Assembly: GCF_002014975.1 (NCBI RefSeq)
Contig: NZ_MUXV01000011.1
Coordinates: 8,662-70,356, forward strand
Reading direction: 5' to 3'
From: Moraxella bovis
GTDB lineage: Bacteria; Pseudomonadota; Gammaproteobacteria; Pseudomonadales; Moraxellaceae
DNA: 61,695 nt
Within the stretch, counting starts at the first letter, position 1. Each line of letters begins with the position of its first letter. Shown here piece by piece: positions 9,473 through 17,624 of this stretch. Under the pieces are notes generated by a model, which was not told where the DNA came from, did no database searches, and saw only the letters and a list, made by a program, of their open reading frames with translations. Both the position numbers and the translations under genes were made by a program.

Positions 9473-11833
9473 ATGGCACAAGTTATCCCTTTTAACAAAC
9501 TTGGTAAAGACGATGTTGAGATTGTCGGTGGCAAAAATGCGTCTTTGGGCGAGATGATTAGCAATCTTGCCAATGTTGGTGTGTCTGTGCCAAACGGCTT
9601 TGCCACGACCGCAGAGGCGTTTAACCGCTTTTTGAATGAAACGGGCTTACTTGACAAAATCAATGCCGAACTAAAAGGCTTGGACGTTGATGATGTCGAA
9701 AAACTTGCCGAAGTAGGGGCAAAAGTGCGTGCCTGGGTCATCGCCCAAGCATTGCCAAAAGACTTAGAAGACGAGATTCGCACGGCATTTGATACGCTTA
9801 CAGGTGGTCAAGATGTGGCGGTGGCGGTGCGTTCGTCAGCGACTGCCGAGGATTTGCCTGATGCGTCTTTTGCAGGTCAGCAAGAGACATTCCTTAACAT
9901 TCATGGCATTGACAACGTGCTGATTGCCATCAAAGAAGTGTTTGCAAGCCTTTATAACGACCGTGCGATTGCCTATCGTGTACACAAAGGCTTTGAACAC
10001 GCAGGCGTGGCGTTGTCGGCAGGCGTTCAGCGTATGGTACGCTCGGAGACGGGTACGTCTGGCGTGATGTTTACGCTTGACACCGAAAGCGGATTTAATG
10101 ACGTGGTATTTATCACGGCAAGCTATGGCTTGGGCGAAATGGTGGTGCAAGGGGCGGTAAACCCTGATGAGTTTTATTTATCCAAAAAATTATTGGCAGA
10201 AAATCGCCCTGCTGTGGTTCGCCGAAATCTTGGCTCAAAACACATCAAAATGGTCTATGGTGACGAAGGCACGACCAAACGCTCAACCAAAATCGTGGAT
10301 GTAGAAAAAGCCGACCGTCAGCAGTTTGCCCTAAATACCGATGAGCTAACTCGCCTTGCCAAACAAGCCCTTATCATTGAAAAACACTACGGCTGTCCTA
10401 TGGACATTGAGTGGGCAAAAGACGGCGATACTAATGAGCTTTTCATCGTACAAGCTCGCCCCGAAACCGTCAAATCTCGCCAAGACAAAACCAGCATGGA
10501 GCGTTATGTCATCAACTCAAAAGGGGCAAAAGTCCTATGCGAAGGGCGTTCTATCGGTCAGCGTGTCGGTGCAGGCAAAGTGCGTATCGTAACGAATTTG
10601 AACGAGATGAGCAAAGTTCAAGACGGCGATGTGCTCGTGTCTGATATGACCGACCCCGATTGGGAACCTGTGATGAAGCGTGCCAGTGCGATTATCACCA
10701 ACCGTGGCGGACGTACTTGCCATGCGGCGATTATCGCTCGTGAGCTTGGCGTACCTGCCATTGTCGGCTGTGGCAACGCCACCGAGCTTTTGACAGACGG
10801 TCAAGCGGTAACGGTATCGTGTGCCGAAGGCGACACGGGCTTTATTTATGACGGCATTTTGGACTTTGAAGTGCAAAAAAATTCTGTCGCCAGTATGCCC
10901 AAGCTTGGCTTTAAGGTTATGATGAACGTGGGCAACCCTGACCGTGCCTTTGACTTTGCCCAAATCCCGAACGAAGGCGTAGGTTTGGCTCGCTTAGAAT
11001 TTATCATCAACCGCATGATTGGTGTACACCCAAAAGCCCTGCTTAATGTGGATACCTTGCCCCAAGAAACCCAAGCCCAAGTGTTTGAGCGTATCGCAGG
11101 GTACAACTCGCCTGTGGAGTTTTATATCAATAAACTCATCGAAGGCATTTCAACGCTTGCCGTAGCGTTTAAAGACAAGCCTGTCATCGTGCGTATGAGT
11201 GATTTTAAATCCAACGAATACGCCAACCTAATCGGCGGTAAGCTGTATGAACCACACGAAGAAAACCCCATGCTCGGTTTCCGTGGGGCGAGCCGTTATA
11301 TTTCGGACAATTTCCGTGATTGCTTTGAGCTTGAATGCCGTGCGTTGAAGTACGTCCGTGATGACATGGGGCTAACCAACGTAAAAATCATGATTCCGTT
11401 TGTGCGTACCACAGGCGAAGCCCGCCAAGTCATTGAATTACTTGAAAAAAATGGGCTAAAACGTGGCGAGAATTCTCTTGAAGTCATCATGATGTGCGAA
11501 TTGCCAACCAATGCCTTGCTTGCCGATGAATTCTTACAATATTTTGACGGTTTTTCAATCGGTTCAAACGACCTAACTCAGCTTACGCTAGGGCTTGACC
11601 GTGATAGTGGCATTGTGTCGCACTTGTTTGATGAGCGAGACCCTGCGGTCAAAAAACTGCTTAGTATGGCGATTGAAGCGTGTCGCAAACAAGGCAAATA
11701 TGTCGGCATTTGCGGTCAAGGACCGTCCGACCACCCAGACCTTGCCAAATGGCTCATGGAGCAAGGCATCAGCTCAGTATCGCTAAACCCTGATACGGTG
11801 CTGGATACTTGGTTGTTTTTGACGGATAAATAA
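9473..11833 (+). CDS. ppsA: Phosphoenolpyruvate synthase
   Basis: PpsA converts pyruvate, ATP and water to PEP, AMP and Pi for gluconeogenesis. It has 786 residues in the usual order: N-terminal ATP-binding domain ([22 protein letters not shown]), a swivelling phosphohistidine domain with [13 protein letters not shown] (His417), and a C-terminal TIM-barrel PEP/pyruvate domain with [16 protein letters not shown] and the catalytic Cys in ICGQG (Cys747). The Ser/Thr before the active His (RTCH) is the site PpsR is known to modify in the family. The RBS AAAGG lies 9 bases upstream of the start. Together with aceA, glcB and ppsR it fits growth on acetate, lactate or amino acids. Confidence 0.97.
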   Translation: MAQVIPFNKLGKDDVEIVGGKNASLGEMISNLANVGVSVPNGFATTAEAFNRFLNETGLLDKINAELKGLDVDDVEKLAEVGAKVRAWVIAQALPKDLEDEIRTAFDTLTGGQDVAVAVRSSATAEDLPDASFAGQQETFLNIHGIDNVLIAIKEVFASLYNDRAIAYRVHKGFEHAGVALSAGVQRMVRSETGTSGVMFTLDTESGFNDVVFITASYGLGEMVVQGAVNPDEFYLSKKLLAENRPAVVRRNLGSKHIKMVYGDEGTTKRSTKIVDVEKADRQQFALNTDELTRLAKQALIIEKHYGCPMDIEWAKDGDTNELFIVQARPETVKSRQDKTSMERYVINSKGAKVLCEGRSIGQRVGAGKVRIVTNLNEMSKVQDGDVLVSDMTDPDWEPVMKRASAIITNRGGRTCHAAIIARELGVPAIVGCGNATELLTDGQAVTVSCAEGDTGFIYDGILDFEVQKNSVASMPKLGFKVMMNVGNPDRAFDFAQIPNEGVGLARLEFIINRMIGVHPKALLNVDTLPQETQAQVFERIAGYNSPVEFYINKLIEGISTLAVAFKDKPVIVRMSDFKSNEYANLIGGKLYEPHEENPMLGFRGASRYISDNFRDCFELECRALKYVRDDMGLTNVKIMIPFVRTTGEARQVIELLEKNGLKRGENSLEVIMMCELPTNALLADEFLQYFDGFSIGSNDLTQLTLGLDRDSGIVSHLFDERDPAVKKLLSMAIEACRKQGKYVGICGQGPSDHPDLAKWLMEQGISSVSLNPDTVLDTWLFLTDK

Positions 11834-11843
11834 AACCTATAAG

Positions 11844-11871
11844 ACTGGGCTGTCCAATCAGTCCAGTTTTT
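11844..11871 (+). terminator. Probable terminator after ppsA
   Basis: ACTGG...CCAGT, with additional internal GCTG/CAG pairing, is followed by TTTT ten bases after the ppsA stop. The stem is short but well placed. Confidence 0.6.
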
Positions 11872-11902
11872 AAAATATTTTTAAAATTTTTATAAAAACC
11901 CC

Positions 11903-11930
11903 TTGACGAAATTTTAAAATAAGCTATAAT
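11903..11930 (+). promoter_or_regulatory. Promoter of tRNA-Leu
   Basis: TTGACG (11903-11908) and a perfect TATAAT (11925-11930) are separated by 16 bases and stand 33 bases before the mature tRNA. This is a strong sigma-70 type promoter. Confidence 0.8.
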
Positions 11931-11962
11931 ACGCACCCATAGCAAACAAGCTAACCGCTCAT

Positions 11963-12048
11963 GCCAGTGTGGTGAAATTGGTAGACACGACGGATTCAAA
12001 ATCCGTTGCCTAATAAGCGTGTCGGTTCGAGTCCGACCACTGGTACCA
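11963..12048 (+). tRNA. tRNA-Leu (anticodon CAA)
   Basis: This 86-base tRNA has the CCA end encoded. The acceptor stem GCCAGTG pairs with CACTGGT (the first pair is G-U). The anticodon stem/loop ACGGA-TTCAAAA-TCCGT gives anticodon CAA, read for UUG codons. The long variable arm is typical of leucine tRNA, and the T-loop is GGTTCGAGTCC. Its 3' end is the attachment site of the integrated element that follows: the last 17 bases are repeated at 21904-21920. The sequence left at the gene is complete, so the tRNA should remain functional. Confidence 0.96.
12032..12048 (+). other. attL core (tRNA-Leu 3' end)
   Basis: TCCGACCACTGGTACCA is identical to 21904-21920. It covers the T-stem/acceptor 3' strand and CCA of tRNA-Leu, a usual target of tyrosine integrases. 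Confidence 0.85.
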
Positions 12049-12086
12049 TTCATGCTTTTCAAAGCATTTCAAAAAATCCAAAATAG

Positions 12087-12126
12087 CCCCGAAAGCCCCA
12101 TAAAATAAAGGTTTTCGGGGTTTTTT
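12087..12126 (+). terminator. Terminator downstream of tRNA-Leu, inside the element
   Basis: CCCCGAAA (12087-12094) pairs with TTTCGGGG (12113-12120), followed by six T. It would stop tRNA transcription from entering the integrase gene. Confidence 0.8.
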
Positions 12127-12171
12127 GTTTCTTGTTGGTGTTGCAGGGTGTTTCATTTTGGTTCATAATAC

Positions 12172-12193
12172 TTGTACCCTAAATTGTACCCTA
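12172..12193 (+). repeat. Left pair of TTGTACCCTA boxes
   Basis: TTGTACCCTA occurs at 12172-12181 and 12184-12193, a 12-bp period, just before the integrase start. An identical pair with the same period lies near the right end (21824-21845). Their position inside both ends suggests integrase arm-type or excisionase sites (inference). Confidence 0.6.
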
Positions 12194-12203
12194 AAAATTT
12201 ACC

Positions 12204-13565
12204 ATGATAGAAGTTAAAACCGACAAGCAAATAATCGCCCTAAAAGCAGACCAAAAAGAATATCATGCCAAAGTACACGGCAAACCACGCCTATCTATCC
12301 GAGTACGAGCCACCAAAAAGGGCGAAACCAAAGAATGGGTATATCGTTACACCAAGAACGGACACACCCACAAGGAATTTTTGGGTAATTATCCCACCGT
12401 CAGCATGGCAATGGCATTTGACAAATGGCAGGAGCTAAACGAGCTTATCTCAAAAGACATTGACCCCAAAACCCATTACGCCAAACAAGCCAAAGAAAAA
12501 GAACGTCAAGAAAAAAATAAATTCCGCCTTGTCTGTATGGCGTGGGCAAAAACACAGCCGTGGGGCAAAAAAGACACGATAAAAACACGCCAATACAACC
12601 TAAATCTATTCATCAAACGCTTTGGCGATACGCCCATGAATGAGATAAGCACCGCCGATTTGATAGAGCTATTACAGGACATAGAAACTACCCACCGCCA
12701 ACGCAATGACCCCACCAAACCAAGTGATAAAGCCGTCAGGTGTAGGGGCATGATTGTGGATTTATTCGCATGGGCAACGGTTCATGAATATTGCACCACC
12801 AACCCAGCCGAGCCAATCGCTAACGCCAAAACAAGCCACATTTTAGAGACGGTTAGCTATGGCAACCGTCAAGCATTGGTTAAACCTAATGAGTTTGGCG
12901 AACTCATGCACGACATCAAGCACGATAACCGCATGGGGGCAAGTACTTATCATTGCCTTATGCTACTTGCCTACACAGGCGTAAGAATTGGCGATATTAG
13001 GGCGATGGCGTGGGCGGATTTGGATTTGGATAATGCCAAATGGGAGCTTACCCCAATCAAAGGCGAAAGCGACAACGGTTTTAAAATGGTTAAACAAATG
13101 ACCGTGCCATTATCCAGGCAAGTCATCAAGATATTACAAGAACAGCACCGCCACACAGGACACCGCAAGCAGGTATTTTATTCCGACCAAAGCAAGCATG
13201 GCATAATATCCGAGAACACCACCAACCAAGCCTTACACAAGCTAGGGTACAAAAACAAGCACACATCACACGGCTTTCGGTCAAGTGCCAAAACCCTACT
13301 CATGCAGGAGCTTGATTATAACGACATGATAACCGAGATGGTGTTGGGTCATGTTGTCAAAGGGGGCGATAATCCCTACATGAGAGCCGATTTATACACC
13401 AAGCGGTGTGAGCTTATGCAGACGTGGGCGGACTACATAGACGATTTGGCAGACGGCAAGGACACCACGCATTATAAAGGCGTGTATCGCAACAAGCCTA
13501 ACGAGATTTTGCAAGCCTTGATAAACATGATTGGCAAAGATGAGATTGTCAGGTTGCTACAATGA
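12204..13565 (+). CDS. Tyrosine recombinase integrase
   Basis: This site-specific recombinase should integrate and excise the element at tRNA-Leu. It has 453 residues. The N-terminal part (about 1-100) is the DUF4102-like arm-binding domain with KGETKEWVYRYTKNG, followed by a core-binding SAM-like domain (about 105-215). The catalytic domain carries Arg261 (TGVRIGDIRAM), His356 and Arg359 (SHGFRSS), His383 (LGHVVKGG) and the nucleophile Tyr398 (ADLYTKR). All five active-site residues are present, so it should be active. It sits next to attL, as expected, and reads away from the att site. The two TTGTACCCTA boxes lie directly upstream and could also let the integrase repress its own promoter. 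Confidence 0.95.
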   Translation: MIEVKTDKQIIALKADQKEYHAKVHGKPRLSIRVRATKKGETKEWVYRYTKNGHTHKEFLGNYPTVSMAMAFDKWQELNELISKDIDPKTHYAKQAKEKERQEKNKFRLVCMAWAKTQPWGKKDTIKTRQYNLNLFIKRFGDTPMNEISTADLIELLQDIETTHRQRNDPTKPSDKAVRCRGMIVDLFAWATVHEYCTTNPAEPIANAKTSHILETVSYGNRQALVKPNEFGELMHDIKHDNRMGASTYHCLMLLAYTGVRIGDIRAMAWADLDLDNAKWELTPIKGESDNGFKMVKQMTVPLSRQVIKILQEQHRHTGHRKQVFYSDQSKHGIISENTTNQALHKLGYKNKHTSHGFRSSAKTLLMQELDYNDMITEMVLGHVVKGGDNPYMRADLYTKRCELMQTWADYIDDLADGKDTTHYKGVYRNKPNEILQALINMIGKDEIVRLLQ

Positions 13566-13568
13566 ACC

Positions 13569-13589
13569 GCCCCAGTTTGGGGCTTTTTC
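13569..13589 (+). terminator. Terminator after integrase
   Basis: GCCCC-AGTTT-GGGGC is followed by five T and lies 4 bases after the integrase stop. Confidence 0.8.
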
Positions 13590-13641
13590 TTGTCAAGATG
13601 GCAGGCGTGAAAAAATTGAGTTTTAAGTTTTTAAAAATTAT

Positions 13642-13762
13642 GGTGTACTCGGTGTACCGCCCTTTATTTATAAGGGTTTAGCGTTAAAAATACGGTGTAC
13701 TTATACTAAAAAATGGTGTACTTTATTAAAAAAACGGTGTACTTTGTGGTGTACCGTACACC
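13642..13762 (+). repeat. Left GGTGTAC iteron cluster
   Basis: GGTGTAC occurs directly at 13642, 13651, 13694, 13715, 13736 and 13748, and inverted at 13756-13762. The last two form the 15-bp palindrome GGTGTACCGTACACC (13748-13762). Spacings include 9, 21, 21 and 12 bp, so the 21-bp steps keep the boxes on one helix face. A mirror-image cluster lies after the helicase gene (21184-21281). It is a candidate binding site for the element's replication helicase (ori or crr), or an operator. Confidence 0.75.
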
Positions 13763-13814
13763 ATTTTTGGCAAAGTCTTGTAAATCAAGGGTTTTGGCTT
13801 TATTACTTATATGT

Positions 13815-13831
13815 TATAATTAGCCAATTAT
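13815..13831 (+). promoter_or_regulatory. -10 box with overlapping palindromic operator
   Basis: TATAAT (13815-13820) overlaps the inverted repeat ATAATT-AGCC-AATTAT (13816-13831), 13 bases before the XRE gene. This is a likely self-regulated promoter of the regulator/toxin-antitoxin run. Confidence 0.6.
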
Positions 13832-13843
13832 CGGAGCGACACC

Positions 13844-14056
13844 ATGACAGCATTATCACAGCTTAGACACACCGCCAATTTATCACAAATGCAGTTAGCC
13901 CAAAAAATGGGCGTATCACAAGCCAACATCAGCAAGATAGAGAATGGGGGCGATATACAGCTATCCACGCTTGATAGATACATCACAGCTTTAGGCGGTA
14001 AATTGTCAATCCATGCCACCTTAGACGGCAAAACAATCACGATATTTAAGGATTAA
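13844..14056 (+). CDS. XRE-family HTH regulator
   Basis: This is a small DNA-binding protein of 70 residues. A Cro/CI-type helix-turn-helix spans about residues 6-35 (LSQMQLAQKMGVSQANISKI), followed by a short tail. It could be a HigA-like antitoxin or the transcription regulator of the following genes. It ends 2 bases before the RelB-like gene, so the two are surely co-transcribed. The RBS is GGAG, 9 bases upstream. An operator-like palindrome overlaps the promoter -10 box just before it, which suggests autorepression. Confidence 0.85.
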   Translation: MTALSQLRHTANLSQMQLAQKMGVSQANISKIENGGDIQLSTLDRYITALGGKLSIHATLDGKTITIFKD

Positions 14057-14058
14057 CC

Positions 14059-14283
14059 ATGATTATTGACCTACCACCGACCACCGCCCACATTATTGAA
14101 CGTATCGCCAATGTACAGGGCATTAGCGTTGAGCAGTTTTGTATCAATAGCGTTTATGAAAAAGCCCTAGAATTTGCCTATATGCCAAACAGCGAAACCA
14201 AACAAGCCATAGACGAGCTTATGGCAGGACAGGGCAAGAAATTTGATACACTTGATGAGCTTATGGCGGATTTAAATGCTTAA
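14059..14283 (+). CDS. RelB/DinJ-like antitoxin
   Basis: This is the antitoxin of the following YafQ-type toxin, 74 residues. The C-terminal FDTLDELMADLNA is the usual toxin-wrapping tail of RelB-like antitoxins. The N-terminal third (IDLPPTTAHIIERIANVQGISVEQF) resembles the N-termini of the two other antitoxins in this run (14547 and 14905), so all three may share one DNA-binding module. Its stop overlaps the toxin start by 8 bases, giving translational coupling. Confidence 0.8.
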   Translation: MIIDLPPTTAHIIERIANVQGISVEQFCINSVYEKALEFAYMPNSETKQAIDELMAGQGKKFDTLDELMADLNA

Positions 14284-14533
14284 ACTACAACGTTCAAACG
14301 CCTTTAAAAGAGACTTTAAAAAGCATGGCGAGCTTGATACCGCTTTGATAGAAGTGCTTTATTTGCTACTCAATAACGAAACCCTGCCACCAAAATACAA
14401 AGACCATGATTTAATCGGCAATTACAAGGGTTTTAGAGAATGCCACATCAAGCCTGATTTATTGCTTATTTATCAAAAAGATGATGAATATTTGTCATTG
14501 GCAAGGTTAGGCAGTCATAGCGAATTATTTTAA
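14276..14533 (+). CDS. YafQ-like mRNA interferase toxin
   Basis: This is a type II toxin of the RelE/YafQ fold, 85 residues, predicted to cut mRNA on the ribosome. Family hallmarks are all visible: KYKDHDLIGNYKGFRECHIKPDLLLIYQKDD and the C-terminal GSHSELF, which hold the catalytic His/Asp/His/Phe positions. It overlaps the antitoxin upstream by 8 bases. It is intact and in frame. Confidence 0.9.
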   Translation: MLKLQRSNAFKRDFKKHGELDTALIEVLYLLLNNETLPPKYKDHDLIGNYKGFRECHIKPDLLLIYQKDDEYLSLARLGSHSELF

Positions 14534-14546
14534 GGACAAAACCAAG

Positions 14547-14807
14547 ATGATAGACATTTCCCCACACGTTGAGCAGATGATTATCACACGAGCCGAACAA
14601 AGGGGCGTAAGTGTTGATGAACTGCTATTACAAACCTTTGCCCAAGATGATGAACAAGCCTACTATGATTGGTTTTATGAACATCATTACGACATTGACA
14701 AGTTGGATAAGGCAATCAATAGCGGTGTTACCGAGCCGATACCACCCCACGCCTTAGAGAGTGTGGAGAGTTTGGAAAAATGGCTTAGTGGGGCAAAGAC
14801 GGCATGA
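14547..14807 (+). CDS. Orphan antitoxin-like protein
   Basis: This 86-residue protein is not assigned to a named family. Its first 30 residues (IDISPHVEQMIITRAEQRG, then VSVDELLLQTF) match the N-terminus of the TacA-like protein at 14905 almost position by position, and more loosely the RelB-like protein at 14059. The C-terminal half is different (acidic, with PIPPHALESVESLEKWL). The stop overlaps (ATGA) a 24-codon ORF that looks like a truncated toxin, so it probably is the antitoxin of a pair whose toxin has been lost. Confidence 0.7.
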   Translation: MIDISPHVEQMIITRAEQRGVSVDELLLQTFAQDDEQAYYDWFYEHHYDIDKLDKAINSGVTEPIPPHALESVESLEKWLSGAKTA

Positions 14808-14878
14808 ACGTGATTTTTTCCGCCAGTTTTCAAGTGCAATTCCCCACGCTAACCAACACCGATAAACAAGCGATTTAA
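14804..14878 (+). pseudogene. Truncated toxin stub
   Basis: This 24-codon ORF is coupled by an ATGA overlap to the upstream antitoxin-like gene. The peptide starts MNVIFSASFQVQFPTLTNTD, a start resembling RelE/ParE-fold toxins (beta strand, then helix with F-x-x-x-F), and ends after 24 residues. The bases up to 14904 show no further continuation in another frame. It is best read as the remnant of a deleted toxin; a genuine micro-protein is possible. Confidence 0.4.
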
Positions 14879-14904
14879 AACCACCAAATAAAAAGGACAG
14901 CCTT

Positions 14905-15162
14905 ATGTTAGACATTCCTCCACACATTGAACAAGTCATTATTGCCACCGCCAAAAGGCAAGGCGTAAGCGTTGGCGAATTATTGGCACAAAAATTTCCA
15001 AGCGATGATTTGGCAGAAATGCACGGCTTAAACAGCGATACCGCCAATTTCACTTTGAACGAGAAAGACAGTCAAGCCCTACAAGCCATTTTGGATAAAC
15101 CTACACCGCCCACGCCTGCCCTAAAAGAGATTTTGGCATTGGGGGCAAGTTATGGATTTTGA
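14905..15162 (+). CDS. TacA-like (DUF1778-type) antitoxin
   Basis: This is the antitoxin for the GNAT toxin that follows, 85 residues. The C-terminal half FTLNEKDSQALQAILDKP then PTPALKEILA is the typical toxin-neutralising tail of DUF1778/TacA antitoxins. The N-terminal half is not the usual ribbon-helix-helix sequence but the same segment as in the two preceding antitoxins (LDIPPHIEQVIIATAKRQG, VSVGELL). It overlaps the toxin by 11 bases. An AAGGA RBS precedes the start. Confidence 0.8.
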   Translation: MLDIPPHIEQVIIATAKRQGVSVGELLAQKFPSDDLAEMHGLNSDTANFTLNEKDSQALQAILDKPTPPTPALKEILALGASYGF

Positions 15163-15604
15163 AGTACTTGCCAAACACCATAACAAAGCGGATTTTGATT
15201 GTGGTAATGATGATATTAACCGCTATTTACAAACCATAGCGAGCCAACACACCAAAAAGAATATTAGTGTTACACACATTTTGGCAGATGGCGAAACCAT
15301 CAAGGCATTTTACACCCTATCCAACAGCCAAATAACCGACCATCAGTTAAAAGGCTATCCCAAAGTTATCCCCGCTATTTTAATCGGTAGAATTGGCATT
15401 GATAAACGCTATCAAGGGCAAGGGCTATTCAAAGTAATTTTTGCCCACGCCTTTTTGGGCATTAAAAAGTTTGCTAGATTTAGCGGTATGGCATTTATCA
15501 TCATTGACCCAAAAACCGACACATTAAACCAATATTATCAAAATATGGGCTTTATGCCATTTGACGGCAACCGCTTAATTTTCCCCATTGAGAAATTGCA
15601 ATAA
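15152..15604 (+). CDS. TacT-like GNAT toxin
   Basis: This is a GNAT-fold acetyltransferase toxin of 150 residues. Known relatives acetylate the amino group of charged tRNAs and halt translation. Visible features are the early FDCGNDDINRYL block, the acetyl-CoA loop in RIGIDKRYQGQGLFK (pattern R-Y-Q-G-Q-G) and the C-terminal YYQNMGFMPF with the conserved Tyr. All are intact. It is the last gene of the toxin-antitoxin run; the following 150 bases contain nested inverted repeats (GCAAGGC 15617 with GCCTTGC 15675, AGGCGGT 15643 with ACCGCC 15667) that may form a terminator-like structure. Confidence 0.9.
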   Translation: MDFEVLAKHHNKADFDCGNDDINRYLQTIASQHTKKNISVTHILADGETIKAFYTLSNSQITDHQLKGYPKVIPAILIGRIGIDKRYQGQGLFKVIFAHAFLGIKKFARFSGMAFIIIDPKTDTLNQYYQNMGFMPFDGNRLIFPIEKLQ

Positions 15605-15755
15605 TTTAACCCTTTTGCAAGGCTAGGAAGTCATGAGCCGAAAGGCGGTTATTTTTCATACCTTAGACCGCCACGCCTTGCTATTTTATTTGTTAAGGTA
15701 TGACATTGAAAAGTTGAAAATTGTGTATTAAGTTGAGTTTTTATTGAGGTGTAAA

Positions 15756-16487
15756 ATGGGATTGTTATCAGATGCCAAACAAAAGCGACAAGAAAAGTTT
15801 AATAATGAGTTTATTTCTTTGTTTGATAGTGTGATATATTTAGATGAGCCATTAGATGAAGCATTAGACTATATTATTGAGTGCATGCCTTATCAATCAA
15901 AGCTATATTTGACAAATGATGGTTGTCAAAGCGTTTATTGTGATGAGAAAAATAATTACTGTTCAGAATATGCAGAATGGCATTTTGGCATTGCTACCAT
16001 GACTTATTCAAAAATTATTGATAGCTTGACCGAATGTATCAAGCAAAAACAAATAGAGCCAACCAATCCTATTTATAATCTAGGTTTTGGCAAAAAACGC
16101 TTTTTATCATACCTTGTTAGTGATGGCATAGAAGTAAAACAAAAAGACCTAGAAAACGCCCTAAGCCCTACCCCCATTTGTGATGAATACGTGGATATTG
16201 ATTATTACACCCTACAAAGTATTATTGATGAACGAGACGAATTAAGGGGGCGTGTGGACGAGCTTAAAAAGCAAGGCACACCCAAAGTCATCAAGCCACA
16301 AGGCGATGATTTATTGATATTGGGGGCGGTCATAGAAACCTTAGCTAATGTCAAAGTAAATCCCTATACACAAGCAAAACTCATCATTGAGATTATGGCT
16401 AGACATAATGCAATTACTGGCTTATCCGAAAGCACACTAACCAAGAAATTTGCAGAAAGCAAAAAATATTTGCAACAAAAACAATGA
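15756..16487 (+). CDS. Hypothetical protein of the element
   Basis: This 243-residue protein has unknown function. It has a charged N-terminus, a Cys-containing central part (CMPYQSKLYLTNDGCQSVYC), a predicted coiled coil (IDERDELRGRVDELKKQG, about 170-190) and a C-terminal helix bundle with the pattern YTQAKLIIEIMARH, GLSESTLTKKFAESKKYL. That last pattern I have the impression of seeing at the C-terminus of other proteobacterial hypothetical proteins, but I cannot name it. The start at 15756 is preferred over 15744 because TGAGG lies 6 bases before it. It is not obviously part of the toxin-antitoxin run or of the replication genes. Confidence 0.7.
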   Translation: MGLLSDAKQKRQEKFNNEFISLFDSVIYLDEPLDEALDYIIECMPYQSKLYLTNDGCQSVYCDEKNNYCSEYAEWHFGIATMTYSKIIDSLTECIKQKQIEPTNPIYNLGFGKKRFLSYLVSDGIEVKQKDLENALSPTPICDEYVDIDYYTLQSIIDERDELRGRVDELKKQGTPKVIKPQGDDLLILGAVIETLANVKVNPYTQAKLIIEIMARHNAITGLSESTLTKKFAESKKYLQQKQ

Positions 16488-16643
16488 AATTTATCTTATT
16501 ATTTTTCATTTAAAATCAATCATCTATTTAAATAATCTTTTCATTGATTTTTCATTTATAAAAAATGAAATTGCTAATGAAAGGATTATTTTTTTGTCAT
16601 TTTTTATCATGCGTTCCAATCCTTTTAAATCGGAGCGTATGTA

Positions 16644-16847
16644 ATGCAAACCCTACCAAAAGGCGGACTATCTACCGCCAAAGACATCTTGCCCCTACTA
16701 CCCTTTGGGCGGACAACCCTATGGCGTAAATGCAAACATGGCAAATTTCCCAAACCCCAAAGACTAAATGCCAGCGTTACTGTATGGCGAAACGATGAAG
16801 TAAACGAGTGGTTAGCTAATCCGACCACATGGGAGAATTTGGCATGA
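16644..16847 (+). CDS. AlpA-family regulator
   Basis: This is a MerR-like winged-helix DNA-binding protein of 67 residues, similar to AlpA of CP4-57. The motif FGRTTLWRKCKHGKFPKP, then WRNDEVNEWL, covers the HTH and wing. In phage satellites (PICIs) AlpA-type proteins act as activators or excision regulators of the element. A GGAG RBS is 8 bases upstream. The ATGA overlap with the next gene shows coupling. Confidence 0.88.
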   Translation: MQTLPKGGLSTAKDILPLLPFGRTTLWRKCKHGKFPKPQRLNASVTVWRNDEVNEWLANPTTWENLA

Positions 16848-17098
16848 GCCAACGCCAGGACATCTACAACCACCTAATGACAGGGGCATCAATCACGCCC
16901 ATCACCGCCCTTAATCTGTTTGGGTGCTTTTCCCTATCACAGCGATTAGGCGAGCTTAGACGGCATTTTGGTGTACCCATTTTGTCAAAGACGGTAGAGA
17001 ATGCCGATGGCAAACGTTATGCGTGCTATTGGCTAGATAAAACCTACATTGCCAAAGTCAAGGCAGGCGAGATTAAAGGCTATGGGGTTTTTTCGTAA
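16844..17098 (+). CDS. HTH-domain protein of the element
   Basis: This 84-residue protein contains one helix-turn-helix unit of the kind common in prophage small regulators (ASITPITALNLFGCFSLSQR, then LGELRRHFGVPI) and a C-terminal wing-like part. It is coupled to the AlpA gene by an ATGA overlap; the longer in-frame reading from 16829 is therefore not needed. It is a likely regulator or excisionase-type protein. The exact role is unknown. Confidence 0.75.
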   Translation: MSQRQDIYNHLMTGASITPITALNLFGCFSLSQRLGELRRHFGVPILSKTVENADGKRYACYWLDKTYIAKVKAGEIKGYGVFS

Positions 17099-17417
17099 AT
17101 TTCCGAAAAAATGGGAATTTTAGGTTTTTTAGGTGCGTACCGTTGGAAACTTTTTTGGAAACTAATACTTTTCATTTTTGTATTCCATAAATTTATGAAA
17201 AACCTTGCTAACCAAGTTGCTAACCAAGCATTTCCTTGTTCACTTTGCTGTTCACCAGTACGCATACAAGTCCATGGAAAACCTTACTAACTTGTTTGCT
17301 AACCAAAGGGCTGTATTTTCAGATACGACCCTTTGCCACGTTTTCAAATCCAAGCAAGATTTTTTGGAAACTTGAAAAAACTTGACATTCATTTCCACAA
17401 AACAGAGCGTATAAACC
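17099..17417 (+). promoter_or_regulatory. Intergenic region with short direct repeats
   Basis: This 319-base gap has no gene but is rich in repeats. TTGGAAACT occurs at 17143, 17155 and 17364. TTGCTAACCAAG occurs as a perfect tandem at 17205-17228, with TTGCTAACCAA again at 17296-17306. CAAAGGG/CCCTTTG (17304-17310 with 17329-17335) can form a hairpin. The 12-bp steps suggest protein binding sites, perhaps for the AlpA-like or HTH protein, controlling the genes that follow. Confidence 0.5.
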
Positions 17418-17624
17418 ATGATAAAAGCGTATTTAACCAAACTGTCCCACGACCTACATACCACAACCGAGCTACTAGGCAAAATCAGTCAAGCAAGCAG
17501 TAATCAAAGCGTATCGGACGTGCTAGACAACATCACAGACCGCCTAGACGTTCACGCCAGACAGCTTGATAAAATCATCAATCACATGAATGAGAAACAA
17601 CCCCATGGGAGTAAATTTTTATGA
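17418..17624 (+). CDS. Small hypothetical protein
   Basis: This 68-residue, mostly helical protein has unknown function. The spacing of hydrophobics (LSHDLHTTTELLGKISQAS, then VLDNITDRLDVHARQLDKII) suggests a coiled coil or four-helix partner. It is coupled by ATGA to the following gene. Its last codons lie in a 20-bp repeat (17589-17608) that recurs downstream outside any gene. It belongs to the helicase-side operon of the element. Confidence 0.65.
   Translation: MIKAYLTKLSHDLHTTTELLGKISQASSNQSVSDVLDNITDRLDVHARQLDKIINHMNEKQPHGSKFL

Noticed and set aside
16450..16644. 64-codon frame between the 243-residue protein and the AlpA-like gene
   Set aside because: It overlaps the preceding gene, consists of AT-rich Ile/Phe/Asn codons and lacks an RBS; most likely chance.
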